NCBI GenBank assembly: GCA_030762175.1
Contig: CM060843.1
Coordinates: forward strand, 118,722,869-118,786,868
Origin: Metallyticus violacea
Taxonomy: Eukaryota; Arthropoda; Insecta; Mantodea; Metallyticidae
DNA: 64,000 bases
Reading direction: 5' to 3'
How positions within the stretch are numbered: the first letter of the stretch is position 1; every line of letters begins with the position of its first letter. Under the pieces are notes generated by a model. The model was not told where the DNA came from, searched no databases, and saw only the letters and a list, made by a program, of their open reading frames with translations. The position numbers were made by a program, and so were the translations under genes. Below are positions 11,991-23,000 of this stretch, piece after piece.

Positions 11991-12224
11991 AACTAAGAAA
12001 GTGTCTAATGGGCCTAAATAATGCATAGAATTATTGCATTGATATTTTATACATTAACTAAAGATGTTGGAAAATGACTTGGAGAATACATGTGTGTTTT
12101 CAATTTTAATAATGTGTGAATAAAGCTTTTACATAGTGTTCCTTATTAAATATGTTGTAAAGTGATACATTAATGTTCTATTTATTTAGGTATATATTAT
12201 GTTTAACATATATTTAACATCGAA

Positions 12225-12237
12225 GGTCAAAATGACC
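12225..12237. repeat. short inverted motif GGTCAAAATGACC
   Basis: The 13 bp motif has 5 bp arms (GGTCA/TGACC) and lies between the two piggyBac Cys-rich remnants, just after TTTAACATCGAA. It may be part of a decayed piggyBac terminal or subterminal region. I base this only on position and symmetry. Confidence 0.3.
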
Positions 12238-12267
12238 GCTTCTGGCTTTTAAGTATATACAAACAAA

Positions 12268-12345
12268 AATGCCAAATGAAGAAATGTCGAAACAAGACAA
12301 ATTGCAGTGTACGCTGTCGAGAGCATTTAAAAGATTAAATTCGAA
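12268..12345 (+). pseudogene. second copy of the piggyBac Cys-rich C-terminal segment
   Basis: It encodes KCQMKKCRNKTNCSVRCREH, nearly the same as the segment at about 11.91 kb both in protein and DNA (TGCCAAxTGAAGxAATGTxG then AAACAAGAC). Either two related elements inserted nearby, or a local duplication occurred. The rest of the transposase is not recognisable around it. Confidence 0.5.
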
Positions 12346-12649
12346 GAATACAGTGCCACCATATATGCCTAATTTTACTATCCTAGATTATAACTGGAAA
12401 CAATGAATAATTGTGTTTACTCAAAAAACCTCCGCTTCAACCAAAAATAAACATGACAATTTTTAGGAATGTTCTACCATTGGAACTATCAAGGAAATAA
12501 ATTATATAGAGTTTGTGACATTGCACTTGGAGAACATTTTCAGCATTTACCGTAACAGGTGTGAATATAATAGTTACAAAACATATTTGTAATGCACATT
12601 AGGTGCATAGTAAGATTTTTGCTCTCCCTCTCGCAATAATTTAATAAAA

Positions 12650-13502
12650 ACGAACACAGCTGGAGAATAGCTCAGATGATTCAACAAATAGGAAGGAAAT
12701 GCGCATGACATCACTCATAATAAAATGAAACGTGGGATAATGAATCATGCTGTGCAAAGAATGTGCTGTGTGAGGTGGAAGGATAACAAAGATGTTTATT
12801 TCTCTTCAACGAAACATGAAGCTGCTGACAATACAGCAACAGGAGAAGAAGGAAAGGTTAAAGACCCATGAAGGCGGTAAAGAAACCAAAGTGTGTCCTT
12901 GAGTGCCAGCAGGGAATGGGAGGTGTGGATTTGCAAGATCAGGTGACAGCTTTGTTTCCTGTAATGCGACACACAGCTGAAGGTTACAGGAAACGTGCTA
13001 GACATGTGCGTATTCATCTGTTTCACAAGTTGATTTACTTATAAGAAAAAGAAACTACATCGCTCATCAGCTGTTTCAAAGTGTAACGCTGTCAGAGTAC
13101 AATATTAGAGGTAGAGCTGCAAATACCCCTTAGAGACTGCAAGTAAAATAAAGGCCCATTTTCCAATCACATTCCACCCACAGATAAGAGAAAAAAAAAT
13201 AAAGTAACGAAAAGATGTGTTGTATGCTACAGTAGTACAGTAGGGGGAAAATAAAAGCAAAAGTGGTTGGAAATGCAAAAAATTTTGTCATCCTTAATTT
13301 TGGAGAACTGTTTTGAGATTTACTACACCCAACAATCATATTAGGCCATCAAAATTGGTAAGTCAACGCTTCCGGTGTCACGAATGCAATATTTAAAGAG
13401 ACAAATTATATTGGTTGCTTTTATATACATTTTAAACATCAAAACATACTCACGCAGCAGTACAAGGATTTGAATAAGGTTTCCGTGGTAGCAATGGGTT
13501 AA
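12650..13502 (+). pseudogene. piggyBac-like transposase, C-terminal half, with element 3' end
   Basis: In order the + strand encodes: NRKEM (about 12.69 kb); CVRWKDNKDVYFSSTKHEA; KPKCVLECQQGMGGVDLQDQ (about 12.89-12.95 kb), the strongest motif, holding the Asp of the piggyBac GVDxxDQ block; RHTAEGYRK; LDMCVF and YKKKKLHRSSA in other frames; HIPPTDKRKKNKVTKRCVVC (about 13.17-13.23 kb); and NCFEIYYT (about 13.31 kb), which closes the Cys-rich domain. At least three frameshifts and several stops interrupt it. The sequence ends with CAATGGGTTAA at 13492-13502. GGGTTAA is the expected end of a piggyBac element plus its TTAA target site. No matching TTAACCC left end was found upstream. Confidence 0.75.
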
Positions 13503-13583
13503 TTTAGTGTGTAGAAATATGCATCGTTCTGAAATGTTCTCGGTCTAACAATGAAGAAACAAGATTTAATATGAACGTTATTT

Positions 13584-14300
13584 CTATTTTTCAACATAAT
13601 CCCCCTTAGAGTGAGCACATTTGTTCCAGGTATGCTACAATATCATTATCCAGTCTGAAGTGTTTTCCAGAAGGTCTGCAAAATATTCCTCTACAACCGC
13701 AATCTTAATTTTATGAAAAATGCTCAATAGCGAGGAAGAGTTCGTGTTGTGCGAACAGCAGGAGGGAGTAAGTGAATACTCCCAACAATTCATCCTTTAA
13801 ATCTGTCATTTTTGTATGCAGATTCGTCGTTTTTTTAAAAATGATTTTTTTCCTTATGCAATATCTTACAAATGTTTTCCTCTAGTTGGTTTAAAGGAAT
13901 TGGATAAATAGCATTCTCTAGTCTCTTTTTTTTATTACAGTAATGGCCCGTTTTAATTACTGAGGCCTCACAGGCGGTGGACACTGCTGTTATACATGAG
14001 ATGAAATGATAAACTAAGCTGGGATTTCTTTTTAAGAAAGGAAACCTCCCCGGTCTACGTTTAGGGTATCTCCCCCGCATTTATCATTCTTGAGGACTGA
14101 AAAAAAAAAAATTGGAAGAACCTCAGTTCGGAAAAGCAGTCCTGGCGGAATCGAATCCCGTATATCTCGCTCAAGAGCCCATGTCTTGGCGGCCTCGGTC
14201 ACCCGTGGCGGTTTTTCCTGTTATGGTTTTATCCTTCTAAAGATTACCATTTATTTAACGCCCTAAAACATGCCATAACCTTTCCTGCAGACGGAGCTAT
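13584..14300 (-). pseudogene. mariner transposase remnant split by a SINE-A
   Basis: Reading right to left on the minus strand: PSAGKVMACF (14268-14297), a hallmark mariner block (PSAGKVMAxVFWD); L*KDKTITGK (about 14220-14250; compare YLEKGKTITGEYY); then an inserted SINE-A (13925-14211); then NQLEENICK (compare the NLLxxLxExIxxKRP block); and finally AVVEEYFADLLENTSDWIMI, HTWNKCAHSKGDYVEK and a TAG stop at 13584-13586. The last block is the mariner C-terminus. Stops and frame changes are present, and the catalytic Asp blocks are not clearly readable. The transposase sequence continues on both sides of the SINE in the right order. Confidence 0.75.
13925..14211 (-). repeat. SINE-A copy A3, inserted in a mariner
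   Basis: The head is at the right end: GGCGGCCTCGGTCACCCGTG (+ strand) is the reverse of the class II box A region, and GGAATCGAATCCCG the reverse of box B. The body and tail follow to a T-rich end at about 13926-13932. It is one of the more diverged copies. It separates two consecutive blocks of a mariner transposase, so it is younger than that element. Confidence 0.9.
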
Positions 14301-17300
14301 GCTAAACAGCCGTGCGATGATTAATCCAAAGTTATGCGTGGGCGCACATAATCTGTCTATTGCTGTTAAAACGCTTCACAAACTGTTACAATATTTTCAT
14401 GGAATGAGCATTTGATGGTTTTTTTTTTTTTTTATCATAAGTTGCATTTATCTTGCACAAAACTTTCTCATTTGCATTCCTTTGAAATGCTTACAGCTTT
14501 ATAAATTTCACGCTTTTTACTTGCCAGTCATATATCATGAATTCTTCTATTGCATTTTTTGGACGCCCTTTATGTGTGTCATCTTCAAGGTGTTACGCCT
14601 ATGTTTATATTCAGCAGTCCATTTTTAATAATTGAACATGAATTAAAATAGTTGCTATAAAATTTAAAAATATTTTTTGAATTTAGTATGATTTTAGATA
14701 ATCTTTTATAAAGAACAGTATCACTGTAGGAATACCCACAACACATATTCTTTAGAGAACTTATTAAGTAATCTATTTGGTGTGTCAAATGTTTAAGACA
14801 GATTACCAACGCAAAACTACTACTACTTTGCTAATTGCAATATCACCTTTGGTCCAGATTTATATAACTGTTTAGACCATCCTTGTGTGTGTGCGCGCGC
14901 GCATACATAAAATATTAATTTGTTATTTTGATTATTTTATAGATTTTAATGTGAAAACATTAAACTGTGTGTCCTTTTCAGTTAGGTTTAATTTCCATTG
15001 TAAGTATAAAATATCAATTGTGTTATTAAAATTTGTTTAGTTGCTGGAAGAATTTGACCTGCATTAAATTGAAACTTAATGAAAACAGTAAATCACTAAT
15101 ACAGCAGTAATATTTTCCTAAATTGTACAGGAAATTAATATTTTTTTATTCCCGGTAAGAATGAAAAGAGATTGCAAGAAAGTTAAAATACAAAGAATAT
15201 AAAATGCGGATTTATACCATGCAGTCAACATTAAGTTTTAATAATTTCCATGCTGTATGAAACGCAGGCCATGAAAAGTGGAAATGTATAGAACAGAGAA
15301 GTACTCTTGAAATAACGTTTTCTGATAGAATCTTATTGAAGAGGGGAAGAGCAATGTAAGGCAAGGGATGTGAAAAGAGATAAAAAAAGGAAAAGAGAAA
15401 GAGAGAAGAAATCAGAGAAATGGAATATCTTATAAATGACATAATACCAGTTGAGAAAAAGTATTGGTTAGGAGGGAGTAGTTATGTCAATGTTCCCACA
15501 GGATGTATAAAATATAGGAATATCAATAAACCGATACGCTCTTGCGTTGGATGCACGTAAGTAATATATCTTGAATGAAGGCTTGGGAAGGGGAATTAGA
15601 TGTAAGAAAGGGTGTAGAGGGGTCTTATTACACCAACAATTTTCGGTCTGTATAGGGGAGGTAAAGTTTATTTCCTTTTTAACCCAAGTTGGGAAACTCA
15701 TCTCAGGCAAGTGTAACAAGAAGCACTGAAAGCACGATATATTTTATTCAACTGGCAGTTAAAATACATTGCTTAAGATGTATGTTCATTACTTATTTAT
15801 TTTGTATTCCTTGAAGGTAATAGTAAAACAACTTTTTTTTAAAAAATAAACAAAAACAATAACAAATAAATAATATAATAAATTTAAACTGAACTACAAT
15901 ATAAATAAAAAGACAAACATTTTATAACAGTTTTAACTTTTCAAACATAAACTGTCATATGTTTTTAGATAGCTTGTTATAATTAGAGTCCAGACTTTCA
16001 TATCGCTTTTAGAGAACTCCCATTATCAACAAGCAAAAAGTAATAATTTTCACCAATTATTAGGTAAAAACAGTACATGTTCGTTCGCATAGTATCTACA
16101 ATTTAAGGAAATTATGTTGCAGTTTAACCAAAATGGGTTTAAAATTCTGAGTTCTTAGTTATAATTTTATATGTAGGTATGAAACTAACAGCGTGCTATA
16201 TAGAATGTTTCAATCAAAAGAAAGCTTGTTGATGACGGACGGTTCTTTGATTGTACATACCGAGCGACGCTGCAATGGCACAAAAGCAAATCGCCTCCAG
16301 CTCTTTCTACAGTGAGGTTATTTGAGTTACAGGCCACCTGAGTGCGGTTGCTTACTAGGGAATTACACTCTTGGCAACCAGAAAAGGGGAAATAGAGTCA
16401 CCGCGCATAAAGTTAATCATTTTACTTTAATATTTATATTTTACTGAAAGCATAAAATGATACTGCATTTAAATCTGATAATCCATGCACGTTTTTTGTC
16501 ACTGAAAGATCCTGTCTATCTTGAATCTTTAACAACTTGGTTAACAAGTTTTTTAACTGGAACATGATTACCAGAATGTTTTTTGCGAGTCATCTTACTA
16601 ATTCTGGGCAAGAATATATTTTTACAAATGAATCGTGCATAAAAATCAGTTCTTAAAAATTATAACTATGTAGTGGCATAACAACGAACAACAATTAGCA
16701 CACCATTTGCACACAAACTACAACCACTCACGTACAAAGTTTCCTATGTATTGATTAATAAGGTTTTGAGGATGATTTCTCCCAGCACACAGCCACGCTC
16801 TGCCTCAATTAACCTTGCTATACATCCTGGGAATATGGAAGTGTTATCTGGTTCAGGCTGCAGGAGATAACTTACATATTCAAAATACGTTCTATGCTAT
16901 TTACCCAATTATTTTATCATTGCCTAAATGGTGCTTAACATATGTCTTATGAGTTTTTTGCTAAAGTGCACATTTACTGTTCAAAATCACAGCTTAATGT
17001 AATTAGAACTGATTATTTGTTAAATCATCTAGTTCATTTTTCGAAATAAGAGCGCTGACTTTCAATGTAAGCTTATTTTGGGTACAGCCTGGATTCCAAT
17101 GTAAAAGCAGATTCCTTGTATGCGTTTAGAGTCGTTCATGTGTTGTTTCAGCGAGCGATGTCTACTTTGGAGGAAAACTTTTCTCCGATATGCATTCTGT
17201 AATCGATTGCTGAAATAATACATATGTCAGATAAATTATTGGTGGTGTTATGTGCTGAACTTAGAACACATTATGCATTTACTTTGCATTATGTGTCAAT

Positions 17301-17790
17301 CATTGTTATCTGCAGCTGCAATTGCCTGGAGAGACTGTCTCTAACGACTGAATTCTTCAAGGTATTAGTTTGCCTAGGTTTAACGGTGAATTCCATTGCT
17401 CATATGTTCTCGTTTATAAGAATGCGGCCAAAAGTTCGAAAAGACATCAATTTTGTATTCATTAATACAATGTAATTAATCTCAGTTATTTTATAACAAC
17501 ATTAACAGTTAAATAATTGCTATGCTAAGAACATTCGCAAGTGCATTTATGGTTATTAAAGCGTGTACCTACTATTTATTTCAATTAACAATTCATTGTG
17601 CTTTAATTATTTTGGCTGAAATAGTAAAATATCACAATGTTAATATTTAACTTTAAATTTTAAATGTCATCTGTTTGGTTATAAGACTAACAGTTTCTAA
17701 AATAAAGCATCATTCTCGGCTCTCATGCATCTCCCTCTTTTCAATAATTGTATAAAGTCAGAGATTCGGAGAGAAGTAATATTTTTTAAA
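14301..17790. other. AT-rich DNA, nothing recognised
   Basis: Contains a T run at about 14419-14433 and a GT/GC microsatellite (GTGTGTGTGCGCGCGCGC) at about 14884-14901. A purine-rich plus strand at 15340-15430 explains the antisense open frames there. No transposase or tRNA motif was seen. Confidence 0.6.
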
Positions 17791-17846
17791 TAGGAATTTA
17801 AATTTACAACTAAAGGAATAGGAATTTAAATTTGTAACTAAAGAAT
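17791..17846. repeat. two-copy tandem duplication, 28 bp unit
   Basis: TAGGAATTTAAATTTACAAC then TAAAGGAA is followed directly by TAGGAATTTAAATTTGTAAC then TAAAGAAT. The two units differ at only a few positions. Confidence 0.85.
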
Positions 17847-19039
17847 ACAGAATATCGAGCAGTACCTAAATTTTCTAATTAAAAATGTAATGAAATTTAG
17901 CTTTGCAAAGACATGCAACAGAGTTCCCTGTTTAATAAGTATATTCTGAGAGAACCTCGTCTTGTTTAAAACTACAGAGAACTATCTTCAGTGAAGTGTT
18001 AGATAAAGGTTCTAAGTAAACGAAAAGTCTGCACTACTGTTAAATGTATAGCAGTCTCGTTGTTCTAATAAGGGAAACTATCGGGTTCGAACAAATAAAA
18101 TCGTTAAGCCATAATAGGTTAAATACAATTTACTTACCTTTGCATTTAATGCTGATATTTGGTTTTCTATAAAATGCAGCTATTGACCAATAAAAGCAAG
18201 TACCATTTTAAAGCATTGAGCAAGTACCTGCACACTTACGACTGGCGAGCAAACAAGACGAAAGGAAGCCCTCAAGTGAGTAACTTCGGTGTTTCAGAGA
18301 AAAGCAGCTCTCACTATTGAATTCAGAATAAATGACCGATAGCTGAATTTAGGTGCGATTTTGTTTGTTCAAACTTGATACTTTTCTTAATATCAGTTCT
18401 TGTAGCACTATTTTAATGAGATCAAACTCTGTGCGGAAGAAAGCGCTTACACTGTTCATCCAGACATACATTGGTCAACTTGATATTTTTCTGATGGCAG
18501 GAAAAAATCAGACAGAGGAGGATCAAATCAGATTGAAGAGCCTGATATTTCTTAATATTTATAAAATTTGGTACAGTTATATTAAAGGCAATTGCGTATA
18601 AAACGAGGTTACCAAGTAATGCACAGTTTGCTTACGCAATAACATACTTCCAATTTCCCAGCCTTCTCCCAAACTTGATGAACGGCAAAGGGTATGTGAA
18701 ACAAACACAAACTGTGGATTAAAAGTATGTATATTATCAAGTGGGTAAATCTACCAAAGCATACATTCAGCGTTAATTCCTTTTTGAAACTCAACCTGTA
18801 AAAAGTTTATAGGAACTAAAACGTTGCTCATTCCAGGGGCTGACATTCACCATTGCTACAATGACTTTGTTCTTAAATTATTCTAAGACACTTAAAAGGA
18901 AATTTTATAAGGATTAATCAAATATAAAGCGGATTATTTTATAATTTATTAAAACCAAATAAAATAAAATGAGATACACGCAATTTTTCTACATAATTTA
19001 TTGATTTTAAATAAATTTTCTCGGAAATAGGAAGCTTCT
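17847..19039. other. AT-rich DNA, nothing recognised
   Basis: A short open frame at 18353-18601 (+) shows no domain. Confidence 0.6.
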
Positions 19040-19830
19040 TAATCCCATTATGAAGAAAGGGTATAGGGATATAGATTATAGGGATGGTATTCTAAGGCAG
19101 TAGATTTAGTCCAGTTTTTTCCTTGACAACGCAGCTGTATAAAAACGAGCGTTGTCTTGAGGAGAAGCGTTTCCAGACGTATTTTTTGTTATAAAATTTA
19201 TCTCAATCACAAACTAGCGTAAATAAGTTGCTTTGACTGTTCGATGTTCTGGAGGAAATTCTATGAACGAAATGCCTTGGGAGTCCCAAAAAAACTGTCA
19301 ATAGAACCTCCCCAGCGGACAAGAAGTTTTTCTGTGATAGAGGTAGATTCTCCTCTTTTTTTCTCCATAGCTTGCCGACTTTGGTTCGACAAAAAGGTTA
19401 CACATACCCATGTTTCATCATGGGTTAGGATTCAGTGCAGAAATATTTCTCCTTGATCCTGATATTGAGCTAAATGCATTTGTCACCCTCCCACACATGC
19501 AACCGTTTGCTCCCCAGTGAGAATTCTAGAAGCCTCTCTTGCCGAGATTTTTAGGTAATGCAAAGCATCTGAAATAATGGACTGAACACTTTCACAATTT
19601 ATTCCAACACTAGAAACGATTTCAGAAATCCTATGTTTGTCACATTCGACAAGGTCCCGAACAGCACTCTAGCCTGAAATCTATGTTGGGGACTTTTATT
19701 CCCTAGAGTTTCTCGTTCTTCTGTGAAACGTTTGTGCCACTCATACACTTATGCTAAAGATGTATTTTTTTCCAAAACTGTGTAATTGGACTGGTTTTGT
19801 CATCCTCTCGCGCCAAAATCTCAAAACAAC
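19040..19830 (-). pseudogene. mariner transposase remnant with both catalytic blocks visible
   Basis: Minus strand, from about 19.82 kb downward: FWRERMTKPVQLHSFGKK and YEWHKRFTEERET (about 19.71-19.81 kb), the N-terminal DNA-binding part; then a long damaged stretch; HDETWV (first catalytic Asp GAT at 19417-19419); FWDSQGISFIEFPPEH (about 19.24-19.30 kb); and QDNARFYTAALSRKKLD (about 19.11-19.16 kb), with the second catalytic Asp at 19154-19156. The sequence after it is consistent with a damaged HPPYSPDL block. Stops and several frameshifts lie between these blocks. No terminal inverted repeats were identified. This is an old, immobile copy. Confidence 0.75.
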
Positions 19831-21604
19831 ACGTTGCGGAATTAACGAGTGTACCTGTTGCTCGGATACGATGCTACTGATAAAAGAAACGCCTGTGTAA
19901 GGTGAATCGGTCCCCCCCCCCCTTCTGAGACCACTATGCGCAATGTCTGGATTACAAGTAATAGAATTCATTCTCGTATTTGAAAGTATCTTTTCTTCTC
20001 TGGGCCATAAAATTTTAATCATATTCCCTAATACAGATAATTTTGTAACGAACGTGTAAGAAAAGAAGAAAACGAAACATTGCTCTACATTATATAAACA
20101 CTTAGGTTTAAATATTATTTATTAGTAAATTAGGAGAAAAAACAACGCGGTAATAATAAGATGAACAGAGATGCTCGTACAAACCAAAAGTAAAAAAGAC
20201 AATTTGGAACACGTTGTTGGGTAAGTGCGTCCTGTAAACTTGTGATAATGTTAACGAAGACTATATTTATTATGAATATAACTAAAACTAGCATATTAAA
20301 TAACCCTAAAGCAGGAATACTACATTTACCTTAGAAACCGTTTAGACACGAAAATACCGAAAAACTGAATAGTTCTGAATTAACGTACAACGCATAATTA
20401 TTTCATTTTAATTCATATTTCCAATTTTAAATGTATGTAATCTTAAATATTTGGACGTTCTTGAAAAATTCTATCAACTGTTTGTGCCTAAACAGAATTC
20501 AATATAAATTCAATGAAAAATCGTTCATAAAAATTGGCCATAGTGCTCTGAAAGAGATTAATTTTAAAAAATGCATGTTGTTATCTACGTATGTGTTGAA
20601 CGGACTTTTTCTTTTAGGTCATTAATGCTTTTTATGTTGCTGAGACGCGCTATAGAACAAATTGCTGCTGTTACAGGTGCCTATATATTTACAGACCCAA
20701 TTTATTTTCACCAGTGCCTTCGTACTCCTAAATCTTGCGTTATTGTACAATATCTCACCTAGTAAAAATAACTTCAGAGCTATTTAGAGGAACAGCGAAC
20801 ATTTTACGGAATGAGTCAACACCTTTTAGATAAGAAATTGTTGCAATTTACATTTTATACGCTATCGGTGTAATTATAAAATAGGTTATATTCATTGCAA
20901 ACGACTGTCATTAGCTCAAAATTACGCACGCATATTAAACTGAAGGACATAGTAATAACTCTGAAAAATAAAATACTTTTTGTTGCAAAATCTACAGCTG
21001 CTTTGATGATGGTCTTAATACATTTTAAGTGTGTCTCAAAACAGAATATCCAAGAAAAGTACCATTAGATTCATTACTGAGTAACACAATTGATATGCAT
21101 GCGGGCAGAGTATTTTAAGCGTTAAAGAACAGTAAATAAAATATTAGTTTATCTGCAACATAAAGTGGAATATTTTACTATTTGTTGCGTTGACCTAAGA
21201 TATTGCGGAGTTATGTGAAATAAATGTGAGTTTCAGCTTTAAACTTATTTGACATTAGCTCAGCAGACATATATGATTACTTTTTCCCCTTTTATTCGAT
21301 CCCAATAGCAATGTTCTATTTAAATGCAATACAGAGAACTACTTAACGATGGTGATAAAGGTATTAAAACAAATCTTCTGTATAAAGCAGAATATGCTTT
21401 AAAAAGATCAGTAATATTCTTAAAAAATATATATTTCTTTATGAACTGGAGCAGCACAATGGGCATACAAAATGTTAATAAGTAGCGTTGTTTTTATATT
21501 TTAGTTATATTTTCAGAAAAATGTTGAAGAAAATTCTTAGCGTACCCAGAATAAACCATGAAACTACTAAAAGAATCAAACGGTTTCACAAAGTATTTAA
21601 ATTA
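19831..21604. other. AT-rich DNA, nothing recognised
   Basis: Includes a C run at about 19913-19922, just upstream of the mariner remnant. Short frames near 20431-20762 have no family match. Confidence 0.6.
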
Positions 21605-22085
21605 ACATAGATGTTAAAAATGTGAGCCATTCATGGCCAAGCAATGTCTAGGTATCATGCCACCTTTTGCTGTCTTTTGCACAGTGTCAGCAAGGAGCGG
21701 TTTTATCCAATTTCTAACTCTTCCTTATAGGTCTTCAGTTCTGTTTGGTTTATCACGATACATTCTAGACTTCACATACTTTCATAGAAAGAAATCCAGA
21801 AACAGGTCAGACGATCCAGTGTCTGTTCATTTACTAAGGAACACTTGGCTCGAATCTATTACTCTACGATAATGTGGAGGATCACTATCTTGCTGAAGCC
21901 AGAACTTCTCCTGAGGGACTTCAGGAAACAGCTATCTAAGCTAGGAAAATATCGAAGATAGATTTGTAAACATTTAACAGAGTTGAATTTTCTATCTATT
22001 AAAAGTGAATTAGTTGTTTTATTATCCACTAAGCCTTTCCAACTTTTCTGAAGATGTTGTGTATGCTCTGCTGTCATTCAGTAAG
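21605..22085 (-). pseudogene. C-terminal half of an IS630/DDE-type transposase
   Basis: Minus strand, from right to left: WMTAEHTQHLQKSWKGLVDN, then NSLLIDRKFNSVKCLQIYL. This fits WMxxxHTQxPQKxNVWAGIxxNxIIGPxFxxGxLTGxxYLxxL of this family. Then EKFWLQQDSDPPHYRRVI (second catalytic Asp codon at 21887-21889), a damaged linker, DLFLDFFL and KYVKSRMYRDKP (compare DFFLWGxLKxxVYxxKP), GRVRNWIKPLLADTVQK, and AMNGSHF at the C-terminus (about 21.61-21.64 kb). Stops interrupt it. It is the best-preserved of four such remnants in the window. The N-terminal half is absent. Confidence 0.75.
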
Positions 22086-22126
22086 GGCTGTGACCAAACC
22101 AGTATTGACAAGTATGACTGTATAAT

Positions 22127-22152
22127 AATGACAGTATAATAATACTGTCATT
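22127..22152. repeat. perfect hairpin, 11 bp arms
   Basis: AATGACAGTAT and ATACTGTCATT flank a 4 nt loop. It lies about 40 bp beyond the readable end of the transposase remnant. It could be a chance palindrome or a trace of an element end. Confidence 0.6.
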
Positions 22153-22689
22153 TCAATAGAAAATTGCCTCATCCTAAATTATACTGTGTCTTTAATATTT
22201 TGGTTTTTCAATAATCTTGTTCAGTTAAGATTTCACAAAACTCATTCTTTGTGTTAAAATCGTATTTACTTTATTCTTGTGAGAGCTGCATTTTATAATG
22301 ATGGCATTTTTATATCTGACATCTGCAATATAAATATATGACTAACCTGGAGTTCAAGTCCATGTAAATGTTTTCTTTTTGTCTTAGTATTTTGATTTAC
22401 TGTTTCTCTTTCATTGAACTTTTTAGTTTTTGTATTTATTGACCTATTATATTTTCATTTTGTTGAATTCCAATAAATAAATTACATACTACGAACCTGA
22501 GTAATATTTTTACAATAATGCATAAATATCATATGATGGTCAAGTGTATGTGAGTGCACTCTTATTAATGTTGTCGTTTTCTTTTGTTGTCATTAATTTT
22601 GAAAAATGAAGATTTTACAATAGCATGAATGGTCTGGAGACCCATGTGACTGTGATGTGCAGTAAGTTTTTCCTGCATGAGCGGTCATG

Positions 22690-23000
22690 GGACAGCAATT
22701 CCACGAATACCAAAAAATAGTTACCACAGAGTACATTTTCCCGAGAGTTTCCCAAATCGTGTGTGGAAAGCGGCCGAGAACCGGAAAGAGGCACCAAAAT
22801 GCATCTTGACAATACCAGGCTTAAACCACTGGAGACAACCGCTGTAAAGCTTGCCACCTCCTCCTTACAGTCCTGATCCGGCACTCTACGACTTTGCTGC
22901 GGGAGAAAACTGTTTTCAAGGCCATAAGATACTGTAACAGCGTACGAATGGTGGAGAAAGTGAAAGGCGCCAAAACTTTAAATCTTAGTTTCGAAGAATA
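22690..23000 (+). pseudogene. mariner/Tc1-type transposase fragment, C-terminal
   Basis: The + strand encodes REFPKSCVESGREPERGTK, then MHLDNTR (Asp GAC at 22808-22810). After a frame change it reads PPYSPDPALYDFAAGENCFQ, which fits HPPYSPDLAPCDFFLFGxLKxxLKG with the last catalytic Asp in SPD. The following KxxRTNGGES stretch is less clear. It is frameshifted between the two Asp blocks and lacks the N-terminal half. The order of blocks proves orientation. The subfamily is not assigned. Confidence 0.65.
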
